A model generated the notes under the pieces. It saw only the letters and a list, made by a program, of their open reading frames with translations, was not told the origin of the DNA and searched no databases. A program made the translations under genes and the position numbers. Shown piece by piece: positions 17,523-27,204 of a DNA stretch of 64,000 nt (its first letter is position 1; each line of letters begins with the position of its first letter). The stretch is from an uncultured Muribaculaceae bacterium (GTDB lineage: Bacteria; Bacteroidota; Bacteroidia; Bacteroidales; Muribaculaceae): NCBI GenBank assembly GCA_910587915.1, contig CAJUOB010000002.1, forward strand, positions 26,239-90,238, given 5' to 3'.

Positions 17523-17765
17523 CATACCCCCATGCATCAGCCCCAAAATCAGGCTATATACAAATCAGAGGCCGCGTCGCGGCCATACACCACACTGCTT
17601 TAGACATGGATATGCTATTTCTTGCCATCTCTTGCCGCTTTGCCTTTCATCGCCTGCGGCTCTCAACATATATACTTCTGTCCAAACATATCGTCTGAAC
17701 TTATCGACCGCATATTGGTTTAGAGAAAATACCGGTGTCAAGCACTCGGAGACGGGAAATTTTCG
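17523..17765. other. Gene-free stretch between nadC and dedA
   Basis: No gene is supported. It holds one perfect palindrome, GGCCGCG-t-CGCGGCC (17570-17584), reminiscent of the palindromic repeats near the IS. The remaining sequence has only short frames without family resemblance. Confidence 0.5.
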
Positions 17766-17773
17766 TATTTTTG
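17766..17773 (+). promoter_or_regulatory. -7 box for dedA-rpe
   Basis: TATTTTTG, 27 bp before the dedA ATG at 17801. It rules out starts further upstream in the same frame. Confidence 0.65.
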
Positions 17774-17800
17774 CAATTCAAACATCATCAATGGAAACAT

Positions 17801-18472
17801 ATGACAGAACTATTGATACCTCTCGCCCTCACCGACTACCTAAATGCCGCATGGTTTTTCGATTGGTTCGTTAACAATGCGTCCTATCTTTTCGTATTCA
17901 TATTCATGGTCATAGAAAGCTCCTTCATCCCCTTCCCGTCGGAAGTGGTGGTGCCACCGGCAGCATATCTGGCCATGCAGAAAGGCGACATGAATATTTT
18001 CGTGGTCGTGCTCGTGGCTACCGCCGGTGCTCTTGTCGGCGCCATGATCAACTATGTGCTCGCACTGCTCATCGGGCGCCCCATCGTATATGCATTCGCC
18101 GACTCACGTCTGGGACATGCATGCCTCATCGACCGCCAGAAAGTGGAAAAAGCCGAAAAATACTTCGATGAACATGGAGCCGCATCCACATTCTTCGGAC
18201 GTCTCATTCCGGCTGTACGCCAGCTCATATCCATTCCCGCAGGTATAGCCAAGATGAACATATGGATGTTCATGATTTTCACATCACTCGGAGCCCTGGT
18301 GTGGAACGGCGTTCTCGCCGGACTCGGCTGGTGGCTGTCGCGCCACGTGAGCCTCGACCAACTTTATGAATCAGTGGAGAAATACAACTCCTACCTCACC
18401 ATCGCCGGTGTGGTGATTCTGGTGCTGTGTGTGCTCTATATTTTGTACAACGCTTTCAAGAAAAAGAAATGA
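17801..18472 (+). CDS. DedA-family membrane protein
   Basis: A 223-residue integral membrane protein of the DedA/SNARE-associated family, which has been implicated in flipping undecaprenyl phosphate or other lipid carriers. Family motifs are the re-entrant ESSFIPFPSEVVVPPAAYLA region (about residues 41-60) and the Arg-rich FFGRLIPAVRQLISIPAG (about residues 131-148), followed by C-terminal membrane helices and a Lys-rich tail. The ATG chosen follows the -7 box; the alternative frame start is inside the promoter. Its stop overlaps the rpe start (ATGA), so the two are translationally coupled. Confidence 0.9.
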   Translation: MTELLIPLALTDYLNAAWFFDWFVNNASYLFVFIFMVIESSFIPFPSEVVVPPAAYLAMQKGDMNIFVVVLVATAGALVGAMINYVLALLIGRPIVYAFADSRLGHACLIDRQKVEKAEKYFDEHGAASTFFGRLIPAVRQLISIPAGIAKMNIWMFMIFTSLGALVWNGVLAGLGWWLSRHVSLDQLYESVEKYNSYLTIAGVVILVLCVLYILYNAFKKKK

Positions 18473-19140
18473 TAGTTGCCCCCTCTCTGCTCGCCGCAGA
18501 TTTTGCCAATCTGGCCGATTCAGTGGCCATGGTCGACCGTAGCGAAGCTGCTATGGTGCACTGCGACGTTATGGACGGCGTATTCGTGCCAAATATATCG
18601 TTCGGTTTCCCGGTAATAGAGGCTGTGAGCCGCATCACTGCCAAACCGCTCGACGTACATCTGATGATTACCGACCCGGCACGCTATGTGAACCGCGTAC
18701 GCGACTGTGGCGCTTATATGATGAATGTCCATGTCGAAGCATGCACACACCTGCACCGCACCATCGAAAGCATACACCAGGCCGGAATGAAAGCCGCCGT
18801 AACACTCAATCCGGCCACCCCCGTGATGTCGCTGTGCGAGATAATATCCGACCTTGACATGGTCCTGCTCATGAGCGTTGATCCCGGCTTCGGCGGACAA
18901 TCGTTCATACCCGCCACCATCAATAAAATACGCCGGCTCCGCGCACTCATATGCGAAACCGGCTCGAAAGCCATGATAGAGGTCGACGGTGGCATCAATG
19001 CCGACACCGCCCGGATGTGTGCCGACGCCGGAGCCGATGTCCTTGTGGCCGGCAGCGCCGTATTCAAGGCTGCCGACCCCTGCGCCGTAATCGCCGACAT
19101 GGCTCATCTCAACGATATCACACTCGCTGATTTCGCATAA
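18469..19140 (+). CDS. rpe: Ribulose-phosphate 3-epimerase
   Basis: A 223-residue TIM-barrel enzyme interconverting ribulose 5-phosphate and xylulose 5-phosphate in the pentose phosphate pathway. It begins IVAPSLLAADFANL and shows HCDVMDGVFVPNISFG, LDVHLMI, VLLMSVDPGFGGQSFIP and the phosphate-binding EVDGGINADTA with VLVAGSAVF. The start is the ATG overlapping the dedA stop. Length matches the family. Confidence 0.96.
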   Translation: MIVAPSLLAADFANLADSVAMVDRSEAAMVHCDVMDGVFVPNISFGFPVIEAVSRITAKPLDVHLMITDPARYVNRVRDCGAYMMNVHVEACTHLHRTIESIHQAGMKAAVTLNPATPVMSLCEIISDLDMVLLMSVDPGFGGQSFIPATINKIRRLRALICETGSKAMIEVDGGINADTARMCADAGADVLVAGSAVFKAADPCAVIADMAHLNDITLADFA

Positions 19141-19193
19141 TTTTAGAAGCTCTTTTTAGTTCTCTCCTATATATAAACCTCTCCTGCTCACAT

Positions 19194-21878
19194 ATGCCCT
19201 ATCCAAACAATATCGATCCGGCTGTCGACGAAGTCGGCAGCGAAACAATACCCGGAGCGCGTCCCGTGTCGCGTCCTGTCCGCAAGCGGCCATCGACCGT
19301 ACGCAGTGCTGCAAATACCTCTGAGAGTGCCGATACCTCTCCTCGCCGCCGTTCAACCGAGCGACCGAGCACTTCGGCACGTAAACATGCCAAATCCGAG
19401 CCGTCGTACAACATAATATCTTTCTTGCGCGACTACCGCACCCATCTCGGCACCGGAATTGTGCTGTGCCTCACAGCCTTTGCCGTGGTGGTATGCGCGA
19501 TTTCATTCATGTTCAACTACAGTACCGACCAGAGCGTGACTCATGGCCGTACTGCAGCCGAGATAGTTGCTTCAGGCGAAACCGTTCAGAACGCCGGAGG
19601 CCCCGTTGGATCCAAGCTCGCCGAATGGCTGCTTGTCGATGCCTTCGGAATCGGTTCGTTCGTACTGGCTGTCTACGTGTTCCTCATCGGTCTGGCCGTG
19701 ATGAAGGTGAAGCGCTGCGACTTCTGGTCGCTCACGTTCCGCTGCCTCTTCACCACGGCTGCCCTCTCGGCCATAGTAGGCCTCCTCACCTACAATGCAT
19801 CGGCTCCATTCAATCTCGGTGGCGCACATGGTGTGTACATGAACCGTCTGCTACTCGACTACACCGGAGCCTTAGGCGCATACTGCGTGCTCGCAGCCTT
19901 GGTTGGCCTTCTTGTGGCAGTATACCTAAAGCCACTCGGCAGTCTATGGAGAATAATGGCGAAAGCTTTCACCCGACCCCCCAAACCCGAACCGGCCGAG
20001 GCCGATACCGAAGATAGCACGCAAAGCCCCATGGACAGCCTCACCGTCGATGAAGAGACAGAAGATACATCCGAGGTGCCTGAAAGCGATGAAGAACTCG
20101 AAACAGCCACCGTGCATATGGCCCATGAGGAAATACCGCAGGATCACATGCGGTTCATTCCACAGGATGATGAAATGCCGGCTAACGACACAGAGACGAG
20201 CACTCATCAGCCAATAATTCAGGAAGAAGCCCCCGCACACACCTCAGATACCGAGCAGACACCTGTTGCCGTTTTGCCGGCCGAAGCGGGCGAGCCCGAA
20301 ATGATTATAAAGAATCCCGGAGCAACTGTCGGCCAGGATACGTCGCACATCGATATTATCGATGGCGACCATGTGGGGCTCGACAAGCCATACGACCAGC
20401 GGGCGAGCCATTCAAACTACGAGTTCCCCACCGTCGAACTCCTCACCGAGCGACCGAATCCTTGCATCATAAACGAAGCGGAGCAGGCTGCCAACAAAAC
20501 AATGATTGTAAATGCCCTGCGTAGCTACGACGTTGAGATACAACGTATCGAGGCTACAATCGGACCGACCGTCACGCTCTATGAAATCGTACCGGCAGAA
20601 GGCATCCGCATAGCCAAGATCAAAAGCCTCGAGGACGATATAGCCATGAGCCTCTCGGCCCTCGGCATACGCATCATAGCCCCGATGCCCGGAAAGGGAA
20701 CCGTCGGAATCGAAGTGCCAAACCGCAAACCGCAGATAGTATCTATCCGCACCGTGCTCGAATCGCAGGCTTTCGCAGAGGCCAAAGCAAAGATGAACCT
20801 GCCGCTGGCACTGGGCGCTACAGTAAGCAACGAGTTCTATACCACCGACCTCACCAAAATGCCACACCTGCTTGTGGCCGGTGCCACAGGCCAAGGTAAG
20901 TCGGTTGGCCTCAACTGCATCATCTCCTCGCTGCTCTACTCCAAGCACCCCGATGAGCTCAAATTCGTGCTCATAGACCCCAAGATGGTAGAATTTACAC
21001 TCTACCAGCGCATCGCCAACCAGTTCCTTGCCAAGCTGCCCGATGAGGAACGTGCCGTCATCACCGACCCACAGAAAGTCATCGCTACGCTGAAATCGCT
21101 CTGTGTGGAGATGGACAAACGCTACGAGCTACTTGCCGATGCCGGAGTACGAAGCGTCGAAGCCTACAACGAACGCTTCGTGCAGCGCCGCCTCAATCCC
21201 GAGAAAGGACATCACTACATGCCATATATAGTGATGATTGTCGATGAGTTTGCCGACCTTATACAGACTGCCGGACGCGACATCTCAGAACCTATCGGCC
21301 GTATCGCTCAGAAAGCCCGAGCAGTTGGTATGCACATGATTATCGCCACCCAACGACCGTCAACCGACGTAATCACAGGTATGATCAAGGCCAACTTCCC
21401 CGCCCGAATCGCCTTCAAGACCATCCAGTCGATCGACAGTAAGACCATTCTCGACCGCCCCGGCGCCCACCGCTTGATAGGACGCGGCGACATGCTCGCA
21501 CTCATCGACGGACGCATAGAGCGTGTGCAGTGTGCGCTTGTCGACACCGAGGAAGTCGAGGCCATCTGCGAGCACATCGGCTCTCAGCCCGGCTTCCCAA
21601 TGCCCTTCGCACTCCCCGAAGTGCCCGACGAGAATGGCGGAGACGCACCCACCGAAATCGGTGCAACAACCGAGGAATTCCGCCGCTGTGCCATCTTCAT
21701 CGCATCGCAGACTCAGGCTTCCATCACCATGCTACAACGAAAATTCGAAATCGGATTCAATAAAGCCGGCCGTTTCATGGACCAGATGCAGGCCATGGGT
21801 ATCGTAGGACCTGCAAACGGCGCAAAGCCTCGCCAGGTGCTCATGACACCCGATGAAGTCCAACGCCTCTTCGAATGA
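19194..21878 (+). CDS. ftsK: DNA translocase FtsK/SpoIIIE
   Basis: An 894-residue membrane-anchored motor that pumps chromosomal DNA through the closing septum and activates dimer resolution. A basic ~80-residue cytoplasmic start is followed by about four membrane helices up to residue ~245. A charged, Glu/Asp/Thr-rich linker runs to residue ~415. The motor has Walker A GATGQGKSVGLN, Walker B MIVDEFADLI and IIATQRPSTDVITG. The C-terminal winged-helix gamma domain contains SITMLQRKFEIGFNKAGR, the KOPS-reading module. It overlaps or abuts lolA, an arrangement I recall as common in Bacteroidetes. Confidence 0.96.
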   Translation: MPYPNNIDPAVDEVGSETIPGARPVSRPVRKRPSTVRSAANTSESADTSPRRRSTERPSTSARKHAKSEPSYNIISFLRDYRTHLGTGIVLCLTAFAVVVCAISFMFNYSTDQSVTHGRTAAEIVASGETVQNAGGPVGSKLAEWLLVDAFGIGSFVLAVYVFLIGLAVMKVKRCDFWSLTFRCLFTTAALSAIVGLLTYNASAPFNLGGAHGVYMNRLLLDYTGALGAYCVLAALVGLLVAVYLKPLGSLWRIMAKAFTRPPKPEPAEADTEDSTQSPMDSLTVDEETEDTSEVPESDEELETATVHMAHEEIPQDHMRFIPQDDEMPANDTETSTHQPIIQEEAPAHTSDTEQTPVAVLPAEAGEPEMIIKNPGATVGQDTSHIDIIDGDHVGLDKPYDQRASHSNYEFPTVELLTERPNPCIINEAEQAANKTMIVNALRSYDVEIQRIEATIGPTVTLYEIVPAEGIRIAKIKSLEDDIAMSLSALGIRIIAPMPGKGTVGIEVPNRKPQIVSIRTVLESQAFAEAKAKMNLPLALGATVSNEFYTTDLTKMPHLLVAGATGQGKSVGLNCIISSLLYSKHPDELKFVLIDPKMVEFTLYQRIANQFLAKLPDEERAVITDPQKVIATLKSLCVEMDKRYELLADAGVRSVEAYNERFVQRRLNPEKGHHYMPYIVMIVDEFADLIQTAGRDISEPIGRIAQKARAVGMHMIIATQRPSTDVITGMIKANFPARIAFKTIQSIDSKTILDRPGAHRLIGRGDMLALIDGRIERVQCALVDTEEVEAICEHIGSQPGFPMPFALPEVPDENGGDAPTEIGATTEEFRRCAIFIASQTQASITMLQRKFEIGFNKAGRFMDQMQAMGIVGPANGAKPRQVLMTPDEVQRLFE

Positions 21879-21910
21879 ACCGTCGACATACCATCATGGT
21901 TAAATTGAAT

Positions 21911-22525
21911 ATGAAGAAGATATTTGCACTCACCGTTCTGCTGGCAATGGTTGTTTTCGGCGCACACGCTGCCGGAGACAATGCCGCCGCCCTGCTCGCC
22001 AAAGTAAAATCGAAGATAGCGTCCTCGCCGTCGGTCGAAGCGACATTCACCATCAATGGTGGTGAGGGTCCCGTACAAGGCTCTGCCACAATGGCCGGCG
22101 AAAAATACTTCATGACCACACCCGTGCTCACCGTGTGGTACGATGGCCGCACCCAATGGACATTCCTCAAAAGCAGCAACGAAGTAAGCATCACCGAACC
22201 CGAAGTCGCCGATCTTATGGCTTCAAACCCCTTCGCCATTCTATCGGCACCCGCCGACAGCTACAAGCTACGCATGCTTTCCGACTCCGAAGGCCGCAAA
22301 CGCGTGGAGCTTACACCAAAATCACCATTGGCCGGAATAGAGAACATTGTCTTGTTCATCAAACCGGCCACATCGCTTCCTGCTGCCATTGTGGTACGAT
22401 TCGACGACGGACGGCGTGTCGATGTTGTGATCGACAATATCTCCACCGGTGCATCCAAACCCATTTCGGCGTTCCGCTACGACGCTAAGCGCTTCCCGGC
22501 CCAGGAAGTGATAGATCTAAGATAA
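21911..22525 (+). CDS. lolA: LolA-like outer-membrane lipoprotein carrier
   Basis: A 204-residue periplasmic protein of the LolA fold, which shuttles lipoproteins from the inner to the outer membrane. A clear signal peptide (MKKIFALTVLLAMVVFG) is followed by an unclosed beta-barrel pattern: ATFTINGGEG, SATMAGEKYFM, VWYDGRTQWTF and VELTPKSPLAGIENIVLFI. An in-frame ATG at 21875 overlaps the ftsK stop (ATGA) and would give a 12-residue longer signal sequence; translation may begin there through coupling. Supported by fold pattern and context, not by a single catalytic motif. Confidence 0.82.
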   Translation: MKKIFALTVLLAMVVFGAHAAGDNAAALLAKVKSKIASSPSVEATFTINGGEGPVQGSATMAGEKYFMTTPVLTVWYDGRTQWTFLKSSNEVSITEPEVADLMASNPFAILSAPADSYKLRMLSDSEGRKRVELTPKSPLAGIENIVLFIKPATSLPAAIVVRFDDGRRVDVVIDNISTGASKPISAFRYDAKRFPAQEVIDLR

Positions 22526-22550
22526 CCAACTGATAAAAATAACTTCACAT

Positions 22551-23495
22551 ATGAACACCATAAGCACAAGATGCCTTATAATAGGCGCCGGCCCAGCCGG
22601 ATACACCGCAGCAATCTACACATCGCGCGCTAACCTCAAGCCCGTGCTCGTAGAAGGACTCCAGCCAGGAGGTCAGCTCACCACCACCACCGAAATCGAG
22701 AATTTCCCCGGCTATCCAGCCGGTATCTCGGGTCCTAAAATGATGGAAGACTTCCGCGCCCAGGCACAGCGTTTCGGCACCGACATTATCAGCGGCGTAG
22801 TCACCTCGGTTGACTTCTCCAAGCGGCCTTTCCACGTAACTCTCGACGATGGAGCTACCGAAATCGAGGCTGCCGCTGTAATTGTGGCCACAGGAGCATC
22901 GGCAAAATACCTCGGTCTTCCCGATGAGGACCGTTTCAAAGGCATGGGCGTATCGGCATGCGCCACCTGCGATGGTTTCTTCTTCCGGGGACGTCCCGTG
23001 GCTGTAGTCGGCGGCGGCGACACCGCATGCGAGGAAGCGCTCTACCTCGCCACACTTGCATCGAAAGTATATATGATTGTGCGCAAGGATTATCTCCGCG
23101 CATCTAAATACATGCAGCAGCGTGTAGCCGAAGCCCAGAACATCGAAGTGCTCTTCAACACACAGACCGTAGGACTCCACGGCACCGACCTTCTCGAAGG
23201 CGCACGCCTGGTACAGTTCAAAGGCACCCCCGAAGAAAAAGAACTCGAAATCAACGTCGACGGCTTCTTCCTTGCCATCGGTCATACTCCCAATACCGAT
23301 GTATTCAAGGGTGCGCTCGAACTCGACGCTCAGGGATACATAGTGACACGCGACGGCAAGACAGCCACAAGCATCGAAGGTGTTTTCGCTGCCGGCGACG
23401 TCGCCGACCCCGTATACCAGCAGGCCGTCACAGCCGCCGGCTCCGGATGTCGCGCCGCTATCGACGTTGAGCAATTCCTGCTTATGAACCCCTGA
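22551..23495 (+). CDS. trxB: Thioredoxin reductase
   Basis: A 314-residue FAD- and NADPH-binding reductase that keeps thioredoxin reduced. It has the FAD motif GAGPAGYTAAIY, the redox pair CATC in SACATCDGFFF, the NADPH motif GGGDTACEEALYL and the C-terminal FAD contact GVFAAGDVADPVYQQA. All catalytic residues are present and length is typical. It sits in the co-directional ftsK-to-radical-SAM run, 25 bp after lolA and one base before ybaK. Confidence 0.97.
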   Translation: MNTISTRCLIIGAGPAGYTAAIYTSRANLKPVLVEGLQPGGQLTTTTEIENFPGYPAGISGPKMMEDFRAQAQRFGTDIISGVVTSVDFSKRPFHVTLDDGATEIEAAAVIVATGASAKYLGLPDEDRFKGMGVSACATCDGFFFRGRPVAVVGGGDTACEEALYLATLASKVYMIVRKDYLRASKYMQQRVAEAQNIEVLFNTQTVGLHGTDLLEGARLVQFKGTPEEKELEINVDGFFLAIGHTPNTDVFKGALELDAQGYIVTRDGKTATSIEGVFAAGDVADPVYQQAVTAAGSGCRAAIDVEQFLLMNP

Positions 23496-23496
23496 T

Positions 23497-23976
23497 ATGG
23501 CCAAAACGCCGAAAACAAACGCCGCACGTCTGCTCGAAGCCGCTAAAATCGGCTTCGAGTTGATTCCGTATACCGTCGATGAGAACGATCTCGCCGCCAC
23601 ACATGTGGCCGAAGAACTTGGCGAAGACATCGACCGAGTGTTCAAGACTCTTGTGCTACACGGCGACCGCACCGGCTACTTCGTATGTGTAGTGCCGGGC
23701 GACAAGGAAGTCGACCTTAAAAAGGCAGCCGCCATCTCCGGCAATAAAAAAGCCGAGATGATTCCCATGAAGGATCTACTCTCCGTCACAGGATACATCC
23801 GTGGCGGATGCTCACCCGTGGGTATGAAAAAGCCATTTCCGACCTTCTTCCACTCCACAGCTACCGACTTCGACTTCATATATGTGAGCGCCGGAGTACG
23901 CGGGCTGCAACTGAAGATTGCTCCCGGCGAACTTATTGAATTTGTTGGCGCCTCTACCGGCGATATAGTGAAATGA
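23497..23976 (+). CDS. ybaK: Cys-tRNA(Pro)/Cys-tRNA(Cys) deacylase
   Basis: A 159-residue YbaK/EbsC-type trans-editing enzyme that hydrolyses mischarged Cys-tRNA(Pro). It shows DRVFKTLVLHGDRTGYFVCV, the conserved KKAAAISGNKKAEM helix and GYIRGGCSPVGMKKPFPTF, typical of YbaK. Single domain of normal length. Its stop overlaps the aroC start (ATGA), so the two genes are coupled although functionally unrelated. Confidence 0.93.
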   Translation: MAKTPKTNAARLLEAAKIGFELIPYTVDENDLAATHVAEELGEDIDRVFKTLVLHGDRTGYFVCVVPGDKEVDLKKAAAISGNKKAEMIPMKDLLSVTGYIRGGCSPVGMKKPFPTFFHSTATDFDFIYVSAGVRGLQLKIAPGELIEFVGASTGDIVK

Positions 23977-24980
23977 ACGCATTTGGAACCATATACCGAC
24001 TCACAACATTCGGCGAAAGCCACGGACCTGCTATAGGCGGCGTCATCGACGGCGTTCCCGCAGGTCTCGCCATAGACCCCGCTGAGGTGCAGAAGCAGCT
24101 CGCGCGCCGCCGTCCGGGCCAATCGGTACTCACCACAGCCCGCAACGAAGCCGACCAAGTGGAATTTCTTTCGGGAATGCTCGATGGAGTCACCCTCGGC
24201 ACACCGATAGGATTCATAATCCGCAACACCGACCACCGCTCAGCCGACTACAATGCTCTTGCTGCCGTATACCGTCCCAATCACGCCGACTTCACCTACG
24301 ACGCAAAGTACGGTATCCGCGAAGTTCGCGGGGGCGGCCGAGCATCCGCGCGAGCCACTGCATCGCTCGTAGTCGGTGGGGCCATAGCCATGCAAGCTCT
24401 TGCCAAAACAGGCATAAGCATATCGGCCGAAGTAGTGTCTATCGGCGGCATCACAGGTAGCATAGCTGAGATGGAGAACGTGATAGCACGCGCCAAAGCT
24501 GCCGGCGACAGTGTTGGCGGCTGTGTGCAATGTGTGGTCCGAGGCGTCCCTGCAGGCCTTGGAGAACCTGTTGGCAGCAAGCTTCAGGCCATGCTCGCAC
24601 AGGCTATGATGAGCATTAATGCTGTAAAGGGATTTGAATACGGCGACGGCTTCGCATCTGCCGACATGACAGGCAGTGAGGCCGCCGATGAATTCACCAC
24701 CACTTCCGACGGCACCATACGCACTGTCTCCAACCATTCCGGAGGTATCCAAGGGGGTATATCGAACGGCGAGGACATCATATTCCGCGTGGCTTTCAAG
24801 CCCGTACCCACCATAGCAAAAACTCTCTCTACGGTCGACAAAAACGGAAATAAGATCGAACTGGCAGCTCACGGACGCCACGACCCCTGCGTGGTTTTCC
24901 GCGCGCTTCCCATAGTAGAGTCCATGGCTGCTATGGTCATTTTCGACGCATATCTGATGAACCGCAGCGCCCGATTCTGA
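23973..24980 (+). CDS. aroC: Chorismate synthase
   Basis: A 335-residue FMN-dependent enzyme that converts EPSP to chorismate, the last shared step of aromatic amino acid synthesis. Family signatures are FGESHGPAIGGVIDGVPAG near the start, RPNHADFTYDAKYGIREVRGG in two parts with GGGRASARATA, and GGIQGGISNGEDI near the C-terminus. It is a little shorter than many homologues of about 350-360 residues, at the C-terminal end, but the core is complete. The next gene begins at the last base of its stop codon. Confidence 0.96.
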   Translation: MNAFGTIYRLTTFGESHGPAIGGVIDGVPAGLAIDPAEVQKQLARRRPGQSVLTTARNEADQVEFLSGMLDGVTLGTPIGFIIRNTDHRSADYNALAAVYRPNHADFTYDAKYGIREVRGGGRASARATASLVVGGAIAMQALAKTGISISAEVVSIGGITGSIAEMENVIARAKAAGDSVGGCVQCVVRGVPAGLGEPVGSKLQAMLAQAMMSINAVKGFEYGDGFASADMTGSEAADEFTTTSDGTIRTVSNHSGGIQGGISNGEDIIFRVAFKPVPTIAKTLSTVDKNGNKIELAAHGRHDPCVVFRALPIVESMAAMVIFDAYLMNRSARF

Positions 24981-25876
24981 TGAACCCCTACTATAAGGAT
25001 TACTCCGAATTTCTTGCAGAGCATTTCGACGGTAAGGTGCAGAAACTGTCGGTCGATGTAGGTTTCACATGCCCTAACCGCGATGGCTCGGCCGGGACGG
25101 GTGGATGTATATACTGCAACAACAGGGCTTTCAGCCCCGACTGGGACAAACGCCATACTCCTGTAGCCGAGCAGATAGCCCGCGGGAAACGATTTTTCGG
25201 GAAGAAATATCCCGATATGAAATATCTGGCATATTTCCAGAGCTATACAAGCACATACGCGTCGCCCGATTCGCTCATGGCACTCTACAATGAGGCCCTC
25301 GACCAAGATGATATCGTCGGGTTGATAATCGGTACTCGCCCCGACTGCATGCCCGACTCACTGCTCGACCGCATAGCGTCGCTCGATACAAAAGTTTTTA
25401 TCGAATACGGCGCCGAATCGAGCCACAACAGCACACTCTCACTTATCAACCGCTGCCACACATGGGAGGCTACGGTCGATGCCGTGCACCGCACCGCTGC
25501 CCGAGGTATCCCGGTTGGTCTTCATCTCATACTTGGGCTACCCGGCGAGGATGAGGAAATGATGACAACGACAGTCGAACGAGTCAGCTCACTGCCCGTA
25601 TCGACTGTCAAATTCCATCAATTGCAGATATTGAGAGGAACCACTCTGGAAAAGATGGCTCCAATGCTCGACATTCCGGCTTTCACAGCCGAGGAATACG
25701 CCGCACTGTGCGCACGTCTGCTGGGCCATCTGCGGAGCGATATCGCTGTAGAACGCTTTGTGGCGCAGGCTCCCGACGACATGCTGTTGAGTCCGCGATG
25801 GGGACTGAAGAACTATCAGTTCACATCACTGCTCCAGAAGCATCTGGCAGCAATGGCTCATTTGCGATGCAAATAG
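24980..25876 (+). CDS. TIGR01212-type radical SAM protein (YhcC-like)
   Basis: A 298-residue radical SAM enzyme of unknown reaction. The [4Fe-4S] cysteines lie in GFTCPNRDG and GGCIYCNN; spacing between the first Cys and the CxxC pair is longer than in classical CxxxCxxC, as in this subfamily. Other family features are YFQSYTSTYA, IGTRPDCMPD, VFIEYGAESSH and LGLPGEDEEMM. It is the last gene of the ftsK run, and its 3' end overlaps the convergent FNT gene by 19 bp. Precise substrate is unknown. Confidence 0.9.
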   Translation: MNPYYKDYSEFLAEHFDGKVQKLSVDVGFTCPNRDGSAGTGGCIYCNNRAFSPDWDKRHTPVAEQIARGKRFFGKKYPDMKYLAYFQSYTSTYASPDSLMALYNEALDQDDIVGLIIGTRPDCMPDSLLDRIASLDTKVFIEYGAESSHNSTLSLINRCHTWEATVDAVHRTAARGIPVGLHLILGLPGEDEEMMTTTVERVSSLPVSTVKFHQLQILRGTTLEKMAPMLDIPAFTAEEYAALCARLLGHLRSDIAVERFVAQAPDDMLLSPRWGLKNYQFTSLLQKHLAAMAHLRCK

Positions 25877-26637
25877 TATTGGAGAGCTCCGACAAACAGC
25901 GCACCACCGGCGATATTACCAAGGGTGGCCGGTATGAGATTTGCTGTGAATAAGGTGAGTACATCGACCTGCGCGCCCTGCATCATTGCCAGCGGCAGGA
26001 AGAACATATTCGCCACGCAGTGCTCATAGCCAAGCGCCACGAATGCCATAACAGGAATCTCGCATGCAAGCAGCTTTTCACCAAGACGGCGGCCGCTCAA
26101 AGCGAGCCATACAGCCAGACATACACACCAGTTGGCCCCGATACCTTTGAGAAAAATCACTCCGAACGATGCCCCGGTCTTGGCAACCGCCATAGACGAT
26201 AGTGCGTCGGCATAACACGGAGCAGACGTAAGGCCGGGCACATATACAAGAAAATATGCAAATGCGAGCGCGCCAACAAAATTTCCGAGCCACACAAGAG
26301 TCCAGTTGCGCAGTATCTGCCAGGCACTGAGTCGACGCTTTATCAGAGGGGGCACGAGCAGGGCATTGTTGCCGGTGAAAAGATCGGCACCGAGCACCAC
26401 CACCAGCATCAGACCGATGGGGAATACAAGGCCGCTCAGCAAGCGTTGCAAGCCTGGATTTGAAGCTGTTATTTCCGGAAATCCGAAACCTATTATCAAC
26501 GATAACGTGCCTCCGAGAGCGATATATGCACCGGCAAGCGCACTGCCGGCCATAAGACGTCCCAACGGGCGGCACTCTTTCGACATACCGGCAGCCTCAG
26601 CGGCTTCGATAGTCTCTGCAGGGGTGCGTACTGGCAT
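25858..26637 (-). CDS. Formate/nitrite transporter (FNT) family channel
   Basis: A 259-residue membrane protein with about six helices, of the FocA/NirC pentameric channel family that moves formate, nitrite or similar small monovalent anions. Motifs include LGADLFTGNNALL (the L2/Omega region), NWTLVWLGNFVGAL, KGIGANWCVCLAVWLAL and MAFVALGYEHCVANMF with the conserved pore His. Which anion is carried cannot be told; no formate lyase or nitrite reductase is adjacent. A TTAACAAAG..AATCG sequence upstream (26655-26670) weakly resembles elements before rprX and nhaA. Confidence 0.93.
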   Translation of the reverse strand: MPVRTPAETIEAAEAAGMSKECRPLGRLMAGSALAGAYIALGGTLSLIIGFGFPEITASNPGLQRLLSGLVFPIGLMLVVVLGADLFTGNNALLVPPLIKRRLSAWQILRNWTLVWLGNFVGALAFAYFLVYVPGLTSAPCYADALSSMAVAKTGASFGVIFLKGIGANWCVCLAVWLALSGRRLGEKLLACEIPVMAFVALGYEHCVANMFFLPLAMMQGAQVDVLTLFTANLIPATLGNIAGGALFVGALQYYLHRK

Positions 26638-26659
26638 TACTTATGGTTTATAGGTTAAC

Positions 26660-26689
26660 AAAGAAAATCGCACGCTTAAGACGTGCGAT
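26660..26689 (-). terminator. Terminator of the sigma/anti-sigma/Spy-like operon
   Basis: ATCGCACG (26667-26674), 7-nt loop, CGTGCGAT (26682-26689); on the minus strand the stem is followed by TTTTCTTTGTT. Confidence 0.75.
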
Positions 26690-26706
26690 ATATTGTTTCT
26701 GTAGAA

Positions 26707-27186
26707 TCAGCGACGGGCTCCTTTCTCGCCACGCAGGCGTCGGTGCTGCCGCATAAGTTCCTGAGTGAATTTACGTTCGGCCGATTTGAGGGCCACCAAT
26801 TGAGCCGGAGTGAGTGTTCCCTTGAACTTCTCGTAGTATTCCATCTCAATCTCACCCTCGCGCATCTTCTGGCTGTAAAGCGCTACGGCTGCTGCGGCCA
26901 TTTCCTCATCGGATGCTCCGGCTGCGGAGGCTTTCTTCTCCAGATCGCGCACCTCACCGCCCAGATCCATGGTGCGGTCTTCCATGGCATCGTACAGTTC
27001 AAAAAAAGCATCCTGCTGGGCTTTACTCAAACCAAGTTCCTTGGCAAGGAAGTCGTGCTTGTAGGCACGTATCTGGTTCACATAGCGGTTGCGGTCATCT
27101 TCATTAAGCTGCTGGGCAAGGGCCTTTGCAGGTACCATAGCCATGAAAAGCAGCGCACACATGAGAGGGATGAAACGGGTCATCAT
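26707..27186 (-). CDS. Spy/CpxP-like periplasmic helical protein
   Basis: A 159-residue exported, almost wholly helical, charged protein. The signal peptide ends in AKALAQ. The mature part has the LSKAQQDAFFELYDAM and LTPAQLVALKSAERKF segments spaced by a long helix, the two LTxxQ-type repeats that mark Spy, CpxP and the periplasmic metal sensors ZraP/CnrX. It ends strongly basic (RQHRRLRGEKGARR). It is third in an operon after an ECF sigma factor and a single-span membrane protein, which suggests a periplasmic stress sensor or chaperone. No metal-binding His/Cys cluster is obvious. Confidence 0.75.
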   Translation of the reverse strand: MMTRFIPLMCALLFMAMVPAKALAQQLNEDDRNRYVNQIRAYKHDFLAKELGLSKAQQDAFFELYDAMEDRTMDLGGEVRDLEKKASAAGASDEEMAAAAVALYSQKMREGEIEMEYYEKFKGTLTPAQLVALKSAERKFTQELMRQHRRLRGEKGARR

Positions 27187-27204
27187 ATCGGGATAAGCTA
27201 CAGA

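Noticed and set aside
17523..17765. Possible degenerate gene between nadC and dedA
   Set aside because: Short frames only, with no resemblance to a known protein in any frame.
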